The notes beneath the pieces were generated by a model, which worked only from the letters and a program-made list of their open reading frames with translations, did no database searches and was not told where the DNA came from. This document shows positions 29,557 to 42,708 of a stretch of 64,000 bases of DNA, in pieces. Position numbers and translations under genes: made by a program. Each line of letters starts with the position of its first letter. The first letter of the stretch is position 1. Location: the NCBI RefSeq assembly GCF_009176975.1, contig NZ_WEZG01000011.1, positions 1-64,000 of the forward strand, written 5' to 3'. The DNA comes from Aureimonas psammosilenae. Its GTDB lineage: Bacteria; Pseudomonadota; Alphaproteobacteria; Rhizobiales; Rhizobiaceae.

Positions 29557-30687
29557 TCAAAGCGGCGGGATATCGCCCTTCGCCCAGGTTTCTTTAATGG
29601 CAGCCGCCCGTTCCTCGAAGCAGCCGCGTTCGATGGCGTCGCGCAGGTCGGCCATGAGCGACTGGTAATAAGCCAAGTTGTTCCAAGTCAGCAGCATCGC
29701 GCCGAGCGCCTCGTCGGACCGCACGAGATGGTGGATATAAGCGCGGCTGTAGTCGCGCGCGGCCGGACAATTGGATTCCTCGTCCAGCGGACGGTGGTCG
29801 TCGGCGTGTCGAGCATTCTTGAAGTTCACCTTGCCGCGCCGGGTGAAGGCCAATCCGTGGCGCCCTGCCCGCGTCGGCATCACGCAGTCGAACATATCGA
29901 CGCCGCGCCGAACGGATTCCACGATGTCGTCCGGCGTGCCGACGCCCATCAGATAGCGCGGCTTTTCGATCGGCAGAGCCGGAAGGGTTTCCTCCAGAAC
30001 CGACAGCATCACCGCTTGCGGCTCCCCGACCGCGAGACCTCCGACCGCGTAGCCTTTCAGATCCAACGCCGCGAGAGCTTCCGCCGAGCGCAGACGAAGG
30101 TCCACGATGTCTCCGCCCTGCACGATGCCGAACATCGCCTTGCCCAGCTGGTCGCCGAAGGCGATCTTGCAGCGCTCGGCCCAGCGCAGCGACATCTCCA
30201 TGGCGCGTTCGATCTCGGCTGGCTCGGCCGGCAGCCGGACGCATTCGTCGAGCTGCATCTGGATGTCGCTGTCGAGAAGCCCCTGAATCTCGATCGAACG
30301 CTCGGGGCTCAGCGAGTGCATGGAGCCGTCGATATGCGACTTGAAGACGACACCCGTCTCGTCGAGCTTCCGCAGGGCTGCGAGCGACATGACCTGGAAC
30401 CCGCCGGAATCGGTGAGGATCGGATAGGGCCAGCGCGCCATCTCGTGAAGGCCGCCGAGCCGCGCCACGCGTTCCGCGCCCGGCCGCAGCATCAGGTGGT
30501 AGACATTGCCGAGGATGATGTCCGAGCCGAGTTCGCGGACCTGATCCAGATACATCGCCTTCACCGTGCCGGCGGTGCCGACGGGCATGAAGGCCGGCGT
30601 GCGGATCGCGCCGCGCGGCATCGTGATCTCGCCACGACGCGCCTTTCCATCCTTGGCAATGAGGCGAAAGGTGAAGCGTTCGGTCAT
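29557..30687 (-). CDS. tgt: tRNA-guanine(34) transglycosylase Tgt
   Basis: 376 residues, full length. It exchanges G34 of GUN-anticodon tRNAs for the queuine precursor preQ1. [16 protein letters not shown] (active-site region), FGIVQGG and [15 protein letters not shown] are intact. The region that usually carries the zinc ligands (CxCxxC and a His) reads [17 protein letters not shown] and TWNNLAYYQ: only Cys307 remains, two Cys are Ser/Ala, and the His is Asn336. Last gene of coaD-ppiA-ppiB-queA-tgt; overlaps queA by four bases (ATGA). Confidence 0.95.
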   Translation of the reverse strand: MTERFTFRLIAKDGKARRGEITMPRGAIRTPAFMPVGTAGTVKAMYLDQVRELGSDIILGNVYHLMLRPGAERVARLGGLHEMARWPYPILTDSGGFQVMSLAALRKLDETGVVFKSHIDGSMHSLSPERSIEIQGLLDSDIQMQLDECVRLPAEPAEIERAMEMSLRWAERCKIAFGDQLGKAMFGIVQGGDIVDLRLRSAEALAALDLKGYAVGGLAVGEPQAVMLSVLEETLPALPIEKPRYLMGVGTPDDIVESVRRGVDMFDCVMPTRAGRHGLAFTRRGKVNFKNARHADDHRPLDEESNCPAARDYSRAYIHHLVRSDEALGAMLLTWNNLAYYQSLMADLRDAIERGCFEERAAAIKETWAKGDIPPL

Positions 30688-31763
30688 GGAAGGGCCGGGT
30701 CGAGAAGGCAGGCATCGCCGTAGGAATAAAAGCGATATTCCTCCGTGATGGCATGGGCATAAGCGCGCCGCATCGTCTCGAAACCGCTGAAGGCGGAGAC
30801 GAGCATGAACAACGTCGAGCGCGGCAGGTGGAAGTTCGTCAAAAGGCGGTCCACCGCGCGAAAACGGTAGCCCGGCGTGATGAAGATGTCGGTCGATCCG
30901 GCGAAGGGACGCACGATACCGTCTTCGCCCGTCGCGCTTTCCAGAAGGCGCAGCGATGTCGTGCCGACGGCCACGATCCGCCCGCCGCGCCGCCGCGCTT
31001 CGTTGAGGCGCTCGGCGGTGGCCGGTTCGATTCGGCCGTTCTCGGAATGCATCCGATGCGCTTCGGTCGTATCGGCCTTGACCGGCAGGAACGTGCCGGC
31101 GCCGACATGAAGCGTCAGATACTCGCGCGCGACACCTCGTTGGTCGAGAGCGGAAACGAGTTCGTCCGTGAAATGAAGCCCGGCGGTGGGTGCTGCGACA
31201 GCACCTTCTTCCCGCGCATGGATCGTCTGGTAATCGCACCGATCACGCTCGTCCACGTCGCGTTTCGAGGCGATGTAAGGCGGCAGTGGAATGGCGCCGA
31301 CATTGGCGATCGCTTCGTCCAGCGCCGGGCCGGACAGATCGAAGGCGAAGGTGATCTCTCCCTCGATGCCGACCTCGCGCACCTCGGCGTCGAGCGACCC
31401 GGCGAGGCAGACATTGCCGTGTTCGCCGAAGGACACGCGGTCGCCGGCTTTCAGCTTTCGCGAACCGCGGACGAAAGCCTTCCAGACGTCAGGCTCGATA
31501 CGCTGGTGCAGCGTCGCGCCGATCGACGGCTCGGTATCGCCGCGACCGATCCGGCGACCTTCCAGTTGCGCTGGAATGACCCGCGTATCGTTGAAGACGA
31601 GAACATCACCCGGTTGAAGCAGCGACGGCAGATCGGCGATATGGCGATCGCCGAAGCTCCCTGCCCCATCCACGGCGAGAAGGCGCGCGCTTTCGCGCGG
31701 CTCGGCCGGCCGAAGCGCGATTAAGCGCTCCGGCAGATCGAAATCGAAGGCGTCGACGCGCAT
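30684..31763 (-). CDS. queA: S-adenosylmethionine:tRNA ribosyltransferase-isomerase QueA
   Basis: 359 residues, normal length. It transfers and isomerises the ribosyl moiety of SAM onto preQ1-tRNA to give epoxyqueuosine, the step after Tgt. Family motifs include [47 protein letters not shown] and VSAFSG. The ATG overlaps the ppiB stop by one base (TGATG), and its stop overlaps the tgt start, indicating one polycistronic message for the two queuosine enzymes. Confidence 0.96.
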   Translation of the reverse strand: MRVDAFDFDLPERLIALRPAEPRESARLLAVDGAGSFGDRHIADLPSLLQPGDVLVFNDTRVIPAQLEGRRIGRGDTEPSIGATLHQRIEPDVWKAFVRGSRKLKAGDRVSFGEHGNVCLAGSLDAEVREVGIEGEITFAFDLSGPALDEAIANVGAIPLPPYIASKRDVDERDRCDYQTIHAREEGAVAAPTAGLHFTDELVSALDQRGVAREYLTLHVGAGTFLPVKADTTEAHRMHSENGRIEPATAERLNEARRRGGRIVAVGTTSLRLLESATGEDGIVRPFAGSTDIFITPGYRFRAVDRLLTNFHLPRSTLFMLVSAFSGFETMRRAYAHAITEEYRFYSYGDACLLDPALP

Positions 31764-32269
31764 CAGGCGTCGGCGGCGACCTTCACGGACACGATCTTAT
31801 CGGGGTCGCGAACCGGCTCGCCGCGCTTGATCTTGTCGACATTCTCCATGCCTTCGATGACCTTGCCCCAGACCGTGTACTGGCGGTTCAGGAAAGGCGC
31901 GTCGTCGAAGCAGATGAAAAACTGCGAATTGGCCGAATCCGGGCTGGCGGCGCGCGCCATCGAGGTGGTGCCACGCACATGCGGCTCGGCGTTGAACTCG
32001 GCCTTGAGGTTCGGCTTGTCCGAACCGCCCATGCCGGCGCGCGAAGCGTCGAAGCTGGGTCCGGTGGACTTGCCGAACTTCACGTCGCCGGTCTGCGCCA
32101 TGAAACCGTCGATGACGCGATGGAACACGACGCCGTCGTAAGCCCCTTCACGCGCCAGTGCCTTGATATGAGCGACGTGGTTCGGCGCGAGGTCGGGCCG
32201 CATCTCGATGACCACCGTTCCCTTGGTGGTCTCAATGACCAGCGTGTCTTCCGGCTTGTCGTAGGCCAT
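31763..32269 (-). CDS. ppiB: Cytoplasmic cyclophilin-type peptidyl-prolyl isomerase
   Basis: 168 residues with no signal peptide. The cyclophilin fold is clear: [50 protein letters not shown]. The active-site Arg (in FHRV), Phe and Gln are present. It catalyses cis-trans isomerisation of Xaa-Pro bonds in the cytoplasm. GGAGG precedes the ATG. It is a close relative of the periplasmic cyclophilin encoded immediately upstream. Confidence 0.95.
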   Translation of the reverse strand: MAYDKPEDTLVIETTKGTVVIEMRPDLAPNHVAHIKALAREGAYDGVVFHRVIDGFMAQTGDVKFGKSTGPSFDASRAGMGGSDKPNLKAEFNAEPHVRGTTSMARAASPDSANSQFFICFDDAPFLNRQYTVWGKVIEGMENVDKIKRGEPVRDPDKIVSVKVAADA

Positions 32270-32387
32270 GGCGGCCTCCTTTTCTTCAGGACTGGCAACA
32301 ACAAGGGCGGGAACCATCGCTGGTCCCGCCGCTTTGATGCCGCAGATGGAGGAACGGTGCCGGACTGACAAGCCCGGCAGCCGAAAA

Positions 32388-32966
32388 TCACTTAGGATCG
32401 ATCTTCACCGAGACCATCTTATCGGGCTCGCTGACGGAGCCGTTGTCCGCCTTGCTGCCCTTCTTGATCTTGTCGACGACCTCCATGCCTTTCACCACCT
32501 GACCGACCACGGTGTACTGGCCGTTCAGGAAGCTGCCTTCGTCGAACATGATGAAGAACTGCGAATTGGCCGAGTTCGGGTCGGCCGCGCGCGCCATGCC
32601 GACCGTGCCGCGCTTGAAGGGCTCCTTGGAGAACTCGGCCTTGATGTCGGGCAGATCGGAACCGCCGGTGCCGACGTCGTTCTGCGAATAGCCGGCGCCT
32701 TCCTTGCCATATTGCACGTCGCCGGTCTGGGCCATGAAGCCGTCGATGACGCGGTGGAAGGCCACGCCGTCATAAGCGCCCTTCTTGGCGAGAGCCTCGA
32801 TCTGCTTGACGTGGTTGGGGGCCAGATCGGGGCGAAGCTGGACGTCGATCTCGCCGTCCTTCGTGGAGATCACCATCATATCCTTGGCGCTCGCCACCGA
32901 GGCAGCACCCGCCACCACCGAAAGCGCGACAACCGCCGAAAGCCCGATTCTGGACAAGAATGTCAT
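32388..32966 (-). CDS. ppiA: Periplasmic cyclophilin-type peptidyl-prolyl isomerase
   Basis: 192 residues. A signal peptide (FLSRIGLSAVVALSVVAGA..., cleaved after ASA) leads to a cyclophilin domain with [18 protein letters not shown] and NSQFFIMFDEGSFLNGQYTVVG. It probably helps fold exported proteins. Start at 32966 has AAGGA ten bases upstream. An ATG at 32984 would overlap the coaD stop as ATGA and is equally possible, giving a longer basic n-region. It is 118 bp upstream of ppiB, the apparent tandem duplicate. Confidence 0.93.
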   Translation of the reverse strand: MTFLSRIGLSAVVALSVVAGAASVASAKDMMVISTKDGEIDVQLRPDLAPNHVKQIEALAKKGAYDGVAFHRVIDGFMAQTGDVQYGKEGAGYSQNDVGTGGSDLPDIKAEFSKEPFKRGTVGMARAADPNSANSQFFIMFDEGSFLNGQYTVVGQVVKGMEVVDKIKKGSKADNGSVSEPDKMVSVKIDPK

Positions 32967-32980
32967 TCGCGTCGTTTCCT

Positions 32981-33472
32981 TCATGATTGCCGTGTTCGGA
33001 GCGCCTCGGCGACGCACGGCGGGACGAAAGGCGTGATGTCTCCGCCCATCGCGGCGATCTGGCGAACCAATGTGGCCGTTATGGGCCGCACGGCCGGGCT
33101 CGACGGCAGGAAGATGGTTCGAACGCTCGGCGCAAGTTCCGCGTTCATGCCGGCCATCTGCATCTCGTAGTCGAGATCCGTTCCGTCGCGGATGCCCCGT
33201 ATCAGGGTCGCCGCGCCGAGGGCTTCGGCCGCCATCACGACAAGGCCGGAAAAGCTTTCCACCCGAACCTGACCGGCGAAGCCTTGGCCCTCGGCGACCT
33301 CTTCGATCAGTTTCTCGCGCGTATCGAAATCAAGCATCGGCGCCTTGCCATGGTGAACACCGATGCCGACGATCACCCGATCGAACAGAGCGCAGCTTCG
33401 GCGCAGAATATCGAGATGACCGAGCGTGAAGGGATCGAACGAGCCCGGATAAAGACCGGTGCGCATGGTCAT
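32981..33472 (-). CDS. coaD: Phosphopantetheine adenylyltransferase CoaD
   Basis: 163 residues, normal length. The nucleotidyltransferase motif GLYPGSFDPFTLGHLDIL carries the T/HxGH signature, and GIGVHHGKAPML and TLIRGIRDGTDLDYEMQMAGMN bind phosphopantetheine. It makes dephospho-CoA from 4'-phosphopantetheine and ATP. First gene of the cluster coaD-ppiA-ppiB-queA-tgt. ATG at residue 3 is an alternative start. Confidence 0.96.
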   Translation of the reverse strand: MTMRTGLYPGSFDPFTLGHLDILRRSCALFDRVIVGIGVHHGKAPMLDFDTREKLIEEVAEGQGFAGQVRVESFSGLVVMAAEALGAATLIRGIRDGTDLDYEMQMAGMNAELAPSVRTIFLPSSPAVRPITATLVRQIAAMGGDITPFVPPCVAEALRTRQS

Positions 33473-33678
33473 GGTGTGATGCCCGTTAGCGACATTCGGA
33501 AAATCTTCATCATGCTCGACAACCCGGGATCAACGCTTCGCGTCGTATTGATGCGTTCGGCGGCGCTGTTGCAAGGGACAGCGTCCCGCCCCTGCGACGA
33601 TCGGGACATCTTGTGATTCGGATCGTTGGAACAAACGTTTAGCAGCAGCATTCCCCTTGCGCATTCCGGAGATGAGCA

Positions 33679-33807
33679 ATGCTGATTTTCGTTCTTTCGC
33701 TCGCCATGGTCGCAGGCCTGTGCAGCGCTACTGCCGTTGCTCTTCATAACGAGGCGGAAGCTTCGCGCGTCAAAGCCGTGGCGCGCAAACGCCGGCCGCT
33801 GAACTAA
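33679..33807 (+). CDS. Predicted 42-aa membrane microprotein
   Basis: A short frame MLIFVLSLAMVAGLCSATAV followed by a soluble, basic tail (KAVARKRRPLN), with CGGAG nine bases before the ATG. The hydrophobic N-terminus and positively charged C-terminus suggest a small single-span protein with the tail in the cytoplasm, or a secreted peptide. It lies in the gap between divergent coaD and convergent gyrA. No family recognised. Confidence 0.45.
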   Translation: MLIFVLSLAMVAGLCSATAVALHNEAEASRVKAVARKRRPLN

Positions 33808-33849
33808 CAGCCGACGCCTTCTTCCAACGCATGAGTTATGGGGAGGCGA

Positions 33850-36621
33850 TCACTCGCCCCCCGAAGCATCCTCGGCGCTTTCGTCGCCATCGATCGGCGC
33901 GATGATCTCGGCCTCCTCGGCACCCTGGTCCGGGATGCGCTCGACGGACACCACACGCTCCCCTTCCGCGGTTCTGAAGATCGTCACGCCCTTGGTGGCG
34001 CGACCCTTCAAGCCGATCCCCTCCACCGGCACGCGGATCGTCTGGCCACGATCCGAGATCATCAGCAACTGATCCCCGGCCTCGACCGGGAAACCGGCGA
34101 CGAGCCGCCCGATATTGGCCATCTGCGACGGGTCGGTTGCGCGTATCCCCTTACCGCCCCGCCCGCTGGTGCGGAACTCGTAGGACGAGGAACGCTTGCC
34201 GTAGCCGAACTCGCTGAGCGTCAGGATGAACTCCTCGGCCGCGCTGAGATAGGCATAGCGCTCCTGATCGATCGCGACATCCTCCACGACCTCCTCCTCC
34301 ACGGCGACGACGTCCGTTTCGGTCTCGCCCTCCACCGCGCGACGCATCTTCAGATAGGAAGCGCGTTCGGCCGCGGTCGCGTCCACATGGCGAAGGATCG
34401 CCATGGAGATGACCTGCTCGCCCTCAGGGAGCGATATGCCGCGCACGCCGACGGAGTTGCGGCCCGCGAACAAGCGCACATCGGTCGCCTGGAAGCGGAT
34501 GCACTGCCCGGAAGAGGCCGTCAGGAAGACGTCGCTGTCTTCAGAGCAAACGGCGACGGCAAGGATTTCATCCCCCGCCTCGTCCAGCTTCATCGCGATC
34601 TTGCCGTTGCGGTTCACCTGAAGGAAGTCCGCCAGCTTGTTGCGCCGGACGGTGCCGCGCGTCGTCGCGAACATCACGTTCAGCTCTTCGACCGAGCGCT
34701 CGTCGTTCGGCAACGGCAGGATGGAAGTGATGCGCTCGCCCTTTTCGAGCGGCAGCATGTTCACCAGCGCCTTGCCGCGCGACTGCGGATTGCCGAGCGG
34801 CAGGCGCCAGACCTTCTCCTTGTAGACGATGCCGCGCGACGAGAAGAATAGGATGGGCGTGTGAGTATTGGCGACGAACACGCGCGTCACCGAATCCTCA
34901 TCGCCCTTCAGCGTCATGCCGGAGCGGCCCTTGCCGCCGCGCCGCTGCGCCCGGTAGGTCGCCAGCGGAACGCGCTTGATGTAGCCGCCATGGCTGACGG
35001 TGACGACCATCTCCTCGCGCGGAATCAGGTCCTCGTCATCGAGATCGGCCGCGCCTTCCAGAAGCTCGGTCCGGCGGGGCGTCGCAAATTCCAGCTTCAC
35101 CGCCAGAAGCTCGGCCTTGACGATCTCGCGCACCTTGATCCGGGACGACAGGATCGAAAGATACTCGCGGATTTCCTCGCCGATCTTGTTCAATTCGTCG
35201 CCGATCTCGTCGCGTCCGAGCGCCGTCAGGCGTTGGAGACGCAGGTCGAGGATGGCGCGCGCTTGCGTTTCCGATAGGCGATAGGTGCCGTTCTCGGAGA
35301 TGCGGTGGCGCGGATCGTCGATCAGGCGAATCAGCGGCTCGACATCCTTGGCATCCCATTCGCGCGCCATCATGCGGTCGCGCGCGGTCTGCGGGTCGGG
35401 CGCTTCGCGGATCAGCTTGATGATCTCGTCGATATTGGCGACGGCGATGGCGAGACCGACCAAGACATGCGCCCGCTCGCGCGCCTTGCGCAGGAGGAAG
35501 CGCGTGCGGCGGTTCACCACTTCCTCGCGGAAGGCGATAAAGGCGCCAAGCATGTCGAGGAGCGTCATCTGCTCCGGCTTGCCGCCGTTCAGCGCCACGA
35601 TATTGGCGCCGAACGAGGTTTGGAGCGGCGTGAAGCGGTAGAGTTGGTTGAGGACGACGTCGCTCGACGCGTCGCGCTTCAGTTCCACCACGACGCGATA
35701 GCCGTCGCGATCGCTTTCGTCGCGAATGTCGGAAACGCCCTCGATACGCTTGTCGCGCACCAGATCGGCCATCTTCTCGATCATCGAGGCCTTGTTCACC
35801 TGGTAGGGAACCTCGGTGACGATGATCGACTCGCGGTCACCGCGCAGGGGCTCGATATGCACCTTGCCGCGCATCAGGATGGAGCCGCGCCCGGTGGCAT
35901 AGGCATCGCGAATGCCGGCCCGGCCGAGCACCAGCGCGCCGGTCGGAAAGTCGGGACCGGGAACGATCTGCATCATCTCTTCCAACGAGATTTCCGGATT
36001 GTCGATCATGGCGATGCAGCCATCCACGACTTCGCCGAGATTGTGCGGCGGGACGTTGGTGGCCATGCCGACGGCGATGCCGCCGGAGCCGTTGACGAGA
36101 AGGTTCGGGAAGCGCGCGGGCAGAACCACAGGCTCCATCTCGCGCCCGTCGTAGTTCTCCTGGAAGTTCACCGTTTCCTTGTCGATGTCTTCCAGAAGCG
36201 CGTCGGACACCTTCTGCAGGCGCGATTCGGTGTAGCGCATGGCCGCCGGCGGATCGCCGTCGATCGAGCCGAAATTGCCCTGCCCGTTGATAAGCGGCGC
36301 GCGCAGCGACCAGTCCTGCGCCATGCGCACGAGGGCATCATAGATCGAGGCGTCGCCGTGCGGATGGTACTTACCCATCACCTCACCGACGACACCGGCG
36401 GACTTTCGGAAAGGCCGCGTCGAGGTAAGGCCCATCTCGTGCATAGCGAAGAGAACGCGGCGATGCACCGGCTTCAGCCCGTCGCGAACGTCCGGCAGCG
36501 CGCGGCTGACGATGACGCTCATCGCATAATCGAGGTAGGATCGGCGCATCTCGTCGACAATCGAGATGCTTTCGACGCCGCGAGGCCGCTCGGGCGTTGT
36601 GTCGTGGGTATCGTCGGCCAA
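33850..36621 (-). CDS. gyrA: DNA gyrase subunit A
   Basis: 923 residues, normal size. Breakage-reunion domain with [25 protein letters not shown], then [10 protein letters not shown]; the catalytic Tyr is Tyr130 in AAMRYTE, followed by six beta-pinwheel GyrA-box repeats and an acidic C-terminus. The residue matching E. coli Ser83 is Ala91, while Asp95 matches Asp87. GyrA introduces negative supercoils with GyrB. It is transcribed toward coaD, 207 bp downstream of ssb. Confidence 0.97.
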   Translation of the reverse strand: MADDTHDTTPERPRGVESISIVDEMRRSYLDYAMSVIVSRALPDVRDGLKPVHRRVLFAMHEMGLTSTRPFRKSAGVVGEVMGKYHPHGDASIYDALVRMAQDWSLRAPLINGQGNFGSIDGDPPAAMRYTESRLQKVSDALLEDIDKETVNFQENYDGREMEPVVLPARFPNLLVNGSGGIAVGMATNVPPHNLGEVVDGCIAMIDNPEISLEEMMQIVPGPDFPTGALVLGRAGIRDAYATGRGSILMRGKVHIEPLRGDRESIIVTEVPYQVNKASMIEKMADLVRDKRIEGVSDIRDESDRDGYRVVVELKRDASSDVVLNQLYRFTPLQTSFGANIVALNGGKPEQMTLLDMLGAFIAFREEVVNRRTRFLLRKARERAHVLVGLAIAVANIDEIIKLIREAPDPQTARDRMMAREWDAKDVEPLIRLIDDPRHRISENGTYRLSETQARAILDLRLQRLTALGRDEIGDELNKIGEEIREYLSILSSRIKVREIVKAELLAVKLEFATPRRTELLEGAADLDDEDLIPREEMVVTVSHGGYIKRVPLATYRAQRRGGKGRSGMTLKGDEDSVTRVFVANTHTPILFFSSRGIVYKEKVWRLPLGNPQSRGKALVNMLPLEKGERITSILPLPNDERSVEELNVMFATTRGTVRRNKLADFLQVNRNGKIAMKLDEAGDEILAVAVCSEDSDVFLTASSGQCIRFQATDVRLFAGRNSVGVRGISLPEGEQVISMAILRHVDATAAERASYLKMRRAVEGETETDVVAVEEEVVEDVAIDQERYAYLSAAEEFILTLSEFGYGKRSSSYEFRTSGRGGKGIRATDPSQMANIGRLVAGFPVEAGDQLLMISDRGQTIRVPVEGIGLKGRATKGVTIFRTAEGERVVSVERIPDQGAEEAEIIAPIDGDESAEDASGGE

Positions 36622-36827
36622 AAAAGTCCGCTTCCGAAGCTGAGAGTTCGGGACGGTTATAGCAAGCCAGCTAGGAGGAAGGCAAATCGTCCCACCCGTT
36701 CCAGATGGGGATTTACAGTCGACTTTTCAATGACTTGGCCAAGGGTCGACGGGCACGCGCAGATATTGGATCACCATCGGAGCGCCGCCCCCCCGGCCAG
36801 CGCCCCGATCCGTCGATCACGATTCGT

Positions 36828-37370
36828 TCAGAACGGAATCTCGTCGTCCATATCGCGCGATCCGCCGCCGCCCCCGCCGCCGCCGCGATCGTAGTTGCCG
36901 GCACCGCCGCCCCCGCCGCCGCGACGCGCACCGCCGCGATCCTCGTCACGGCCACCACCCCCGCCGCCGCCGAAGCTGGAACCGCGATCGTAGTCGCCGC
37001 CGCCACTACCGCCTTCACTGCGACCGCCGATCATCTGCAGTTCGCCACGGAACTTCTGGAGAACGACCTCGGTCGTGTATTTCTTCTGGCCCCCCTGGTC
37101 CTCCCAAGATCGGGTCTGAAGCTGGCCTTCGATATAAACCGTCGAGCCCTTGCGCAGATACTGCTCGGCGACCTTCACGAGGTTCTCGTTGAAGATCACG
37201 ACGTTATGCCATTCGGTGCGCTCCTTGCGCTCGCCCGACTGGCGGTCGCGCCAGGTTTCGGAGGTCGCGATGCGCAGGTTCACGACCGCGTCCCCGGAAT
37301 TCAAGCGACGGATTTCCGGGTCCGCCCCGAGATTTCCGACCAGGATGACTTTGTTCACGCTGCCGGCCAT
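36828..37370 (-). CDS. ssb: Single-stranded DNA-binding protein SSB
   Basis: 180 residues. OB-fold domain (about 5-110: [27 protein letters not shown]), a long Gly-rich linker with runs of Gly, Asp and Arg (about 115-170) and the acidic tip DDEIPF that recruits partner proteins. It coats single-stranded DNA in replication, recombination and repair. GGGAG is present a little upstream of the start. Divergent from uvrA across a region with one SOS box; an SOS link would be expected for ssb in this group. Confidence 0.96.
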   Translation of the reverse strand: MAGSVNKVILVGNLGADPEIRRLNSGDAVVNLRIATSETWRDRQSGERKERTEWHNVVIFNENLVKVAEQYLRKGSTVYIEGQLQTRSWEDQGGQKKYTTEVVLQKFRGELQMIGGRSEGGSGGGDYDRGSSFGGGGGGGRDEDRGGARRGGGGGGAGNYDRGGGGGGGGSRDMDDEIPF

Positions 37371-37496
37371 GGCTCGACACTCCCTCGATCGCCGGTCGAG
37401 CCGGCCTTTCATGCATCATAGGATATCGCGCGATGATATGCGCGACGCCCGGCGGATTTCCACAAGCGCCGCGCGACATGCGCGTATCGACAAGAC

Positions 37497-37511
37497 GTTC
37501 ATAATATGTTC
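37497..37511. promoter_or_regulatory. LexA (SOS) box, alphaproteobacterial type
   Basis: GTTCATAATATGTTC is a perfect match to GTTC-N7-GTTC, the LexA operator of alphaproteobacteria. It sits between divergent ssb (start 37370) and uvrA (start 37648), so both may be derepressed after DNA damage. Confidence 0.88.
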
Positions 37512-37647
37512 TCTTGTGCGACGCAAAGGCAACTTGTTTTCGACGCGTCTCGACGCGAAGCCGATGACACATATCTAGCGCGACGGCTGAACGCCGCCCA
37601 TCTCCCGGCGGCGCACGTCCCGATCCATGAAGCGAATGCGGCAGCCG

Positions 37648-40533
<2,886 letters not shown>

Positions 40534-40548
40534 GCGCGGCTTCCCGTT

Positions 40549-42042
40549 CTAGTCGCGAAGTGCGCGCAGTGCGGCCGGAATCAGGCTCGGCAGGTCCTCG
40601 GCGATAAGTCCGGGACCATGGGCCAGCCCCGCCATACCGTGCAGCCAGACAGCGGCGGAAGCAGCTTCGAAGGCGGGAAGCTTCTGCGCCAGAAGCCCAG
40701 CGATGAGGCCCGCCAAAACGTCGCCCGTCCCGGCCGTGGCGAGATAAGGCGAGCCGGTGTTGTTGATCGCGGCCCGGCCGTCCGGGGCGGCGATCACCGT
40801 GTCGGAGCCCTTCAGGACCACCACGGCACCGGATCGCGCGGAAGCGCCGCGCGCCATCGCAAGCTTCGAGCGCTCTTCCGCGAGTTCGGGAAAGAGCCGC
40901 TTGAACTCTCCCGCATGCGGCGTCAGCACCGCGCTGCCCGAACTGCCCCCGATTGCCTGGAAGAGGTCTTGCCGATTGTCCCTGAAGGAGGTGATGGCGT
41001 CGGCATCGATCACGGTATGCCGTCCTGACGCCAGAACCGCTCGCACGAAACTTACGGCCTTTTCGCCGATCCCGAAGCCAGGGCCGATCACGAAAGCATT
41101 CAGCCGTTCGTCGGCAAGATGGGCATCGAGTTCGGCCTCGTTCTCGCAGCGCTTCAACATGATCGCGGTGAGATGGCTGGCGTTCACGAGAAGCGCGGAG
41201 GACGGCGAAAAGACCGTGACGAGCCCCGCGCCGACACGCAAGGCAGAAAGCGCCGACATGCGCGCCGCGCCTGTCTTGGTCGCGCCGCCGGAAAACACGA
41301 CGGCATGGCCTCGGTCGTATTTGTGACCGATCTGCGAAGGCGGTGCGAAGACCTCCCGCCATAAGGCCGGTTCGTTGGCGAAGGTGCGCGGGCCGATGGA
41401 GCCGAGGATATCGGGGTCGATACCGATATCGACGACGGCCAGTTCGCCGCACCGCGAACGGCCGGGCTCCAGCAGATGTCCTGGCTTGCGGCGGAAGAAG
41501 GTCACGGTCAGCGCCGCCTGGATCGCCAGTCCCATTTCCGCGCCCGAATCGCCGGAGATGCCGCTCGGCAGGTCGATCGCGACGATGGGTCGGCCGGATG
41601 CATTCGCCTTCTCGATGACCGTTCTTGCGATGCCGTCCACATCTCGCGCGAGACCCGCGCCGAAAAGGCCGTCGATGATGAGGTCCGCATCGGCCGGGTC
41701 GAACGCGTCGAGCGGAAGGACTTCGCCGCCGTAGTCGGCCATCGCCTCGGCGGCGTCGCCCTTCAGCGATTTGGGGTCGCCCAGGAGGTGGATCCGAACA
41801 TCCGCGCCCTCGTTTCGCAGAAGGCGCGCCACGACGAAGGCATCGCCGCCGTTATTGCCCGGACCGGCGAGGATCGCGACGCGCGATACGCCGGGAAACC
41901 GTTCGCGCAACACCTCGAACACCGCCTGCCCGGCTCTGCGCATCAGCGCCCATCCGGAAATTCCGCTCGCGATCGTCAGTCGATCGGCCTCGGCCATCTC
42001 GACGGGCGTCAACAGATGGATATCTTGCACATCTATGCTCAT
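40549..42042 (-). CDS. nnr: Bifunctional NAD(P)HX epimerase / ADP-dependent dehydratase
   Basis: 497 residues. N-terminal epimerase (YjeF_N; VAILAGPGNNGGDAFVVARLL and DLPSGISGDSG) and C-terminal carbohydrate-kinase-like ADP/ATP-dependent dehydratase (FVIGPGFGIGEK, LTPHAGEFKRLFPELA, TAGTGDVLAGLIAGLLAQ). It repairs hydrated, inactive NAD(P)H. Start at 42042 fits the family and lies after a weak AGG site. It is divergent from glnB, with the sigma-54-type promoter of glnB between them. Confidence 0.93.
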   Translation of the reverse strand: MSIDVQDIHLLTPVEMAEADRLTIASGISGWALMRRAGQAVFEVLRERFPGVSRVAILAGPGNNGGDAFVVARLLRNEGADVRIHLLGDPKSLKGDAAEAMADYGGEVLPLDAFDPADADLIIDGLFGAGLARDVDGIARTVIEKANASGRPIVAIDLPSGISGDSGAEMGLAIQAALTVTFFRRKPGHLLEPGRSRCGELAVVDIGIDPDILGSIGPRTFANEPALWREVFAPPSQIGHKYDRGHAVVFSGGATKTGAARMSALSALRVGAGLVTVFSPSSALLVNASHLTAIMLKRCENEAELDAHLADERLNAFVIGPGFGIGEKAVSFVRAVLASGRHTVIDADAITSFRDNRQDLFQAIGGSSGSAVLTPHAGEFKRLFPELAEERSKLAMARGASARSGAVVVLKGSDTVIAAPDGRAAINNTGSPYLATAGTGDVLAGLIAGLLAQKLPAFEAASAAVWLHGMAGLAHGPGLIAEDLPSLIPAALRALRD

Positions 42043-42242
42043 GCGAATGGCAACCTGCTTTCCCGATGCACAAGTTGATAGGCCTTCGACAAGGCCGATC
42101 AAGCGATACGGGCCCTCCAGCGGAAGGTGGCCGAGTGTCGAGCAGTTTCGGAACGGCGATAGTTGCGTTCTCGGCGAAGCCCGCCTACTCCCACCGGGCA
42201 ACGCCGCGAGGCTTGCCAACGGTCCCGGCCTACCGGATCGAG

Positions 42243-42258
42243 TGGCACGCGTCCTGCA
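42243..42258 (+). promoter_or_regulatory. Sigma-54 (RpoN) type promoter of glnBA
   Basis: TGGCACGCGTCCTGCA has the invariant GG-N10-GC spacing and matches TGGCACG-N4-TTGC except for one base (CTGC). The predicted start is about 45 bases before glnB. RpoN/NtrC control of glnB is known in rhizobia. No convincing NtrC site was found upstream by eye. Confidence 0.72.
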
Positions 42259-42281
42259 TTCATCGCTTCGGCGGACGATGA

Positions 42282-42653
<372 letters not shown>

Positions 42654-42708
42654 CGCCCGACGTCAAGGCTTGCCGCAAGCAGCAAACGACATCTTGGAGA
42701 GGAAAGAC

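Noticed and set aside
33583-33607. Hairpin GTCCCG/CGGGAC between coaD and the microprotein
   Set aside because: Only six pairs and no T-run; too weak to call.
36840-37010. GC-rich tandem repeat in ssb
   Set aside because: It is the coding of the Gly-rich linker of SSB, normal for the family.
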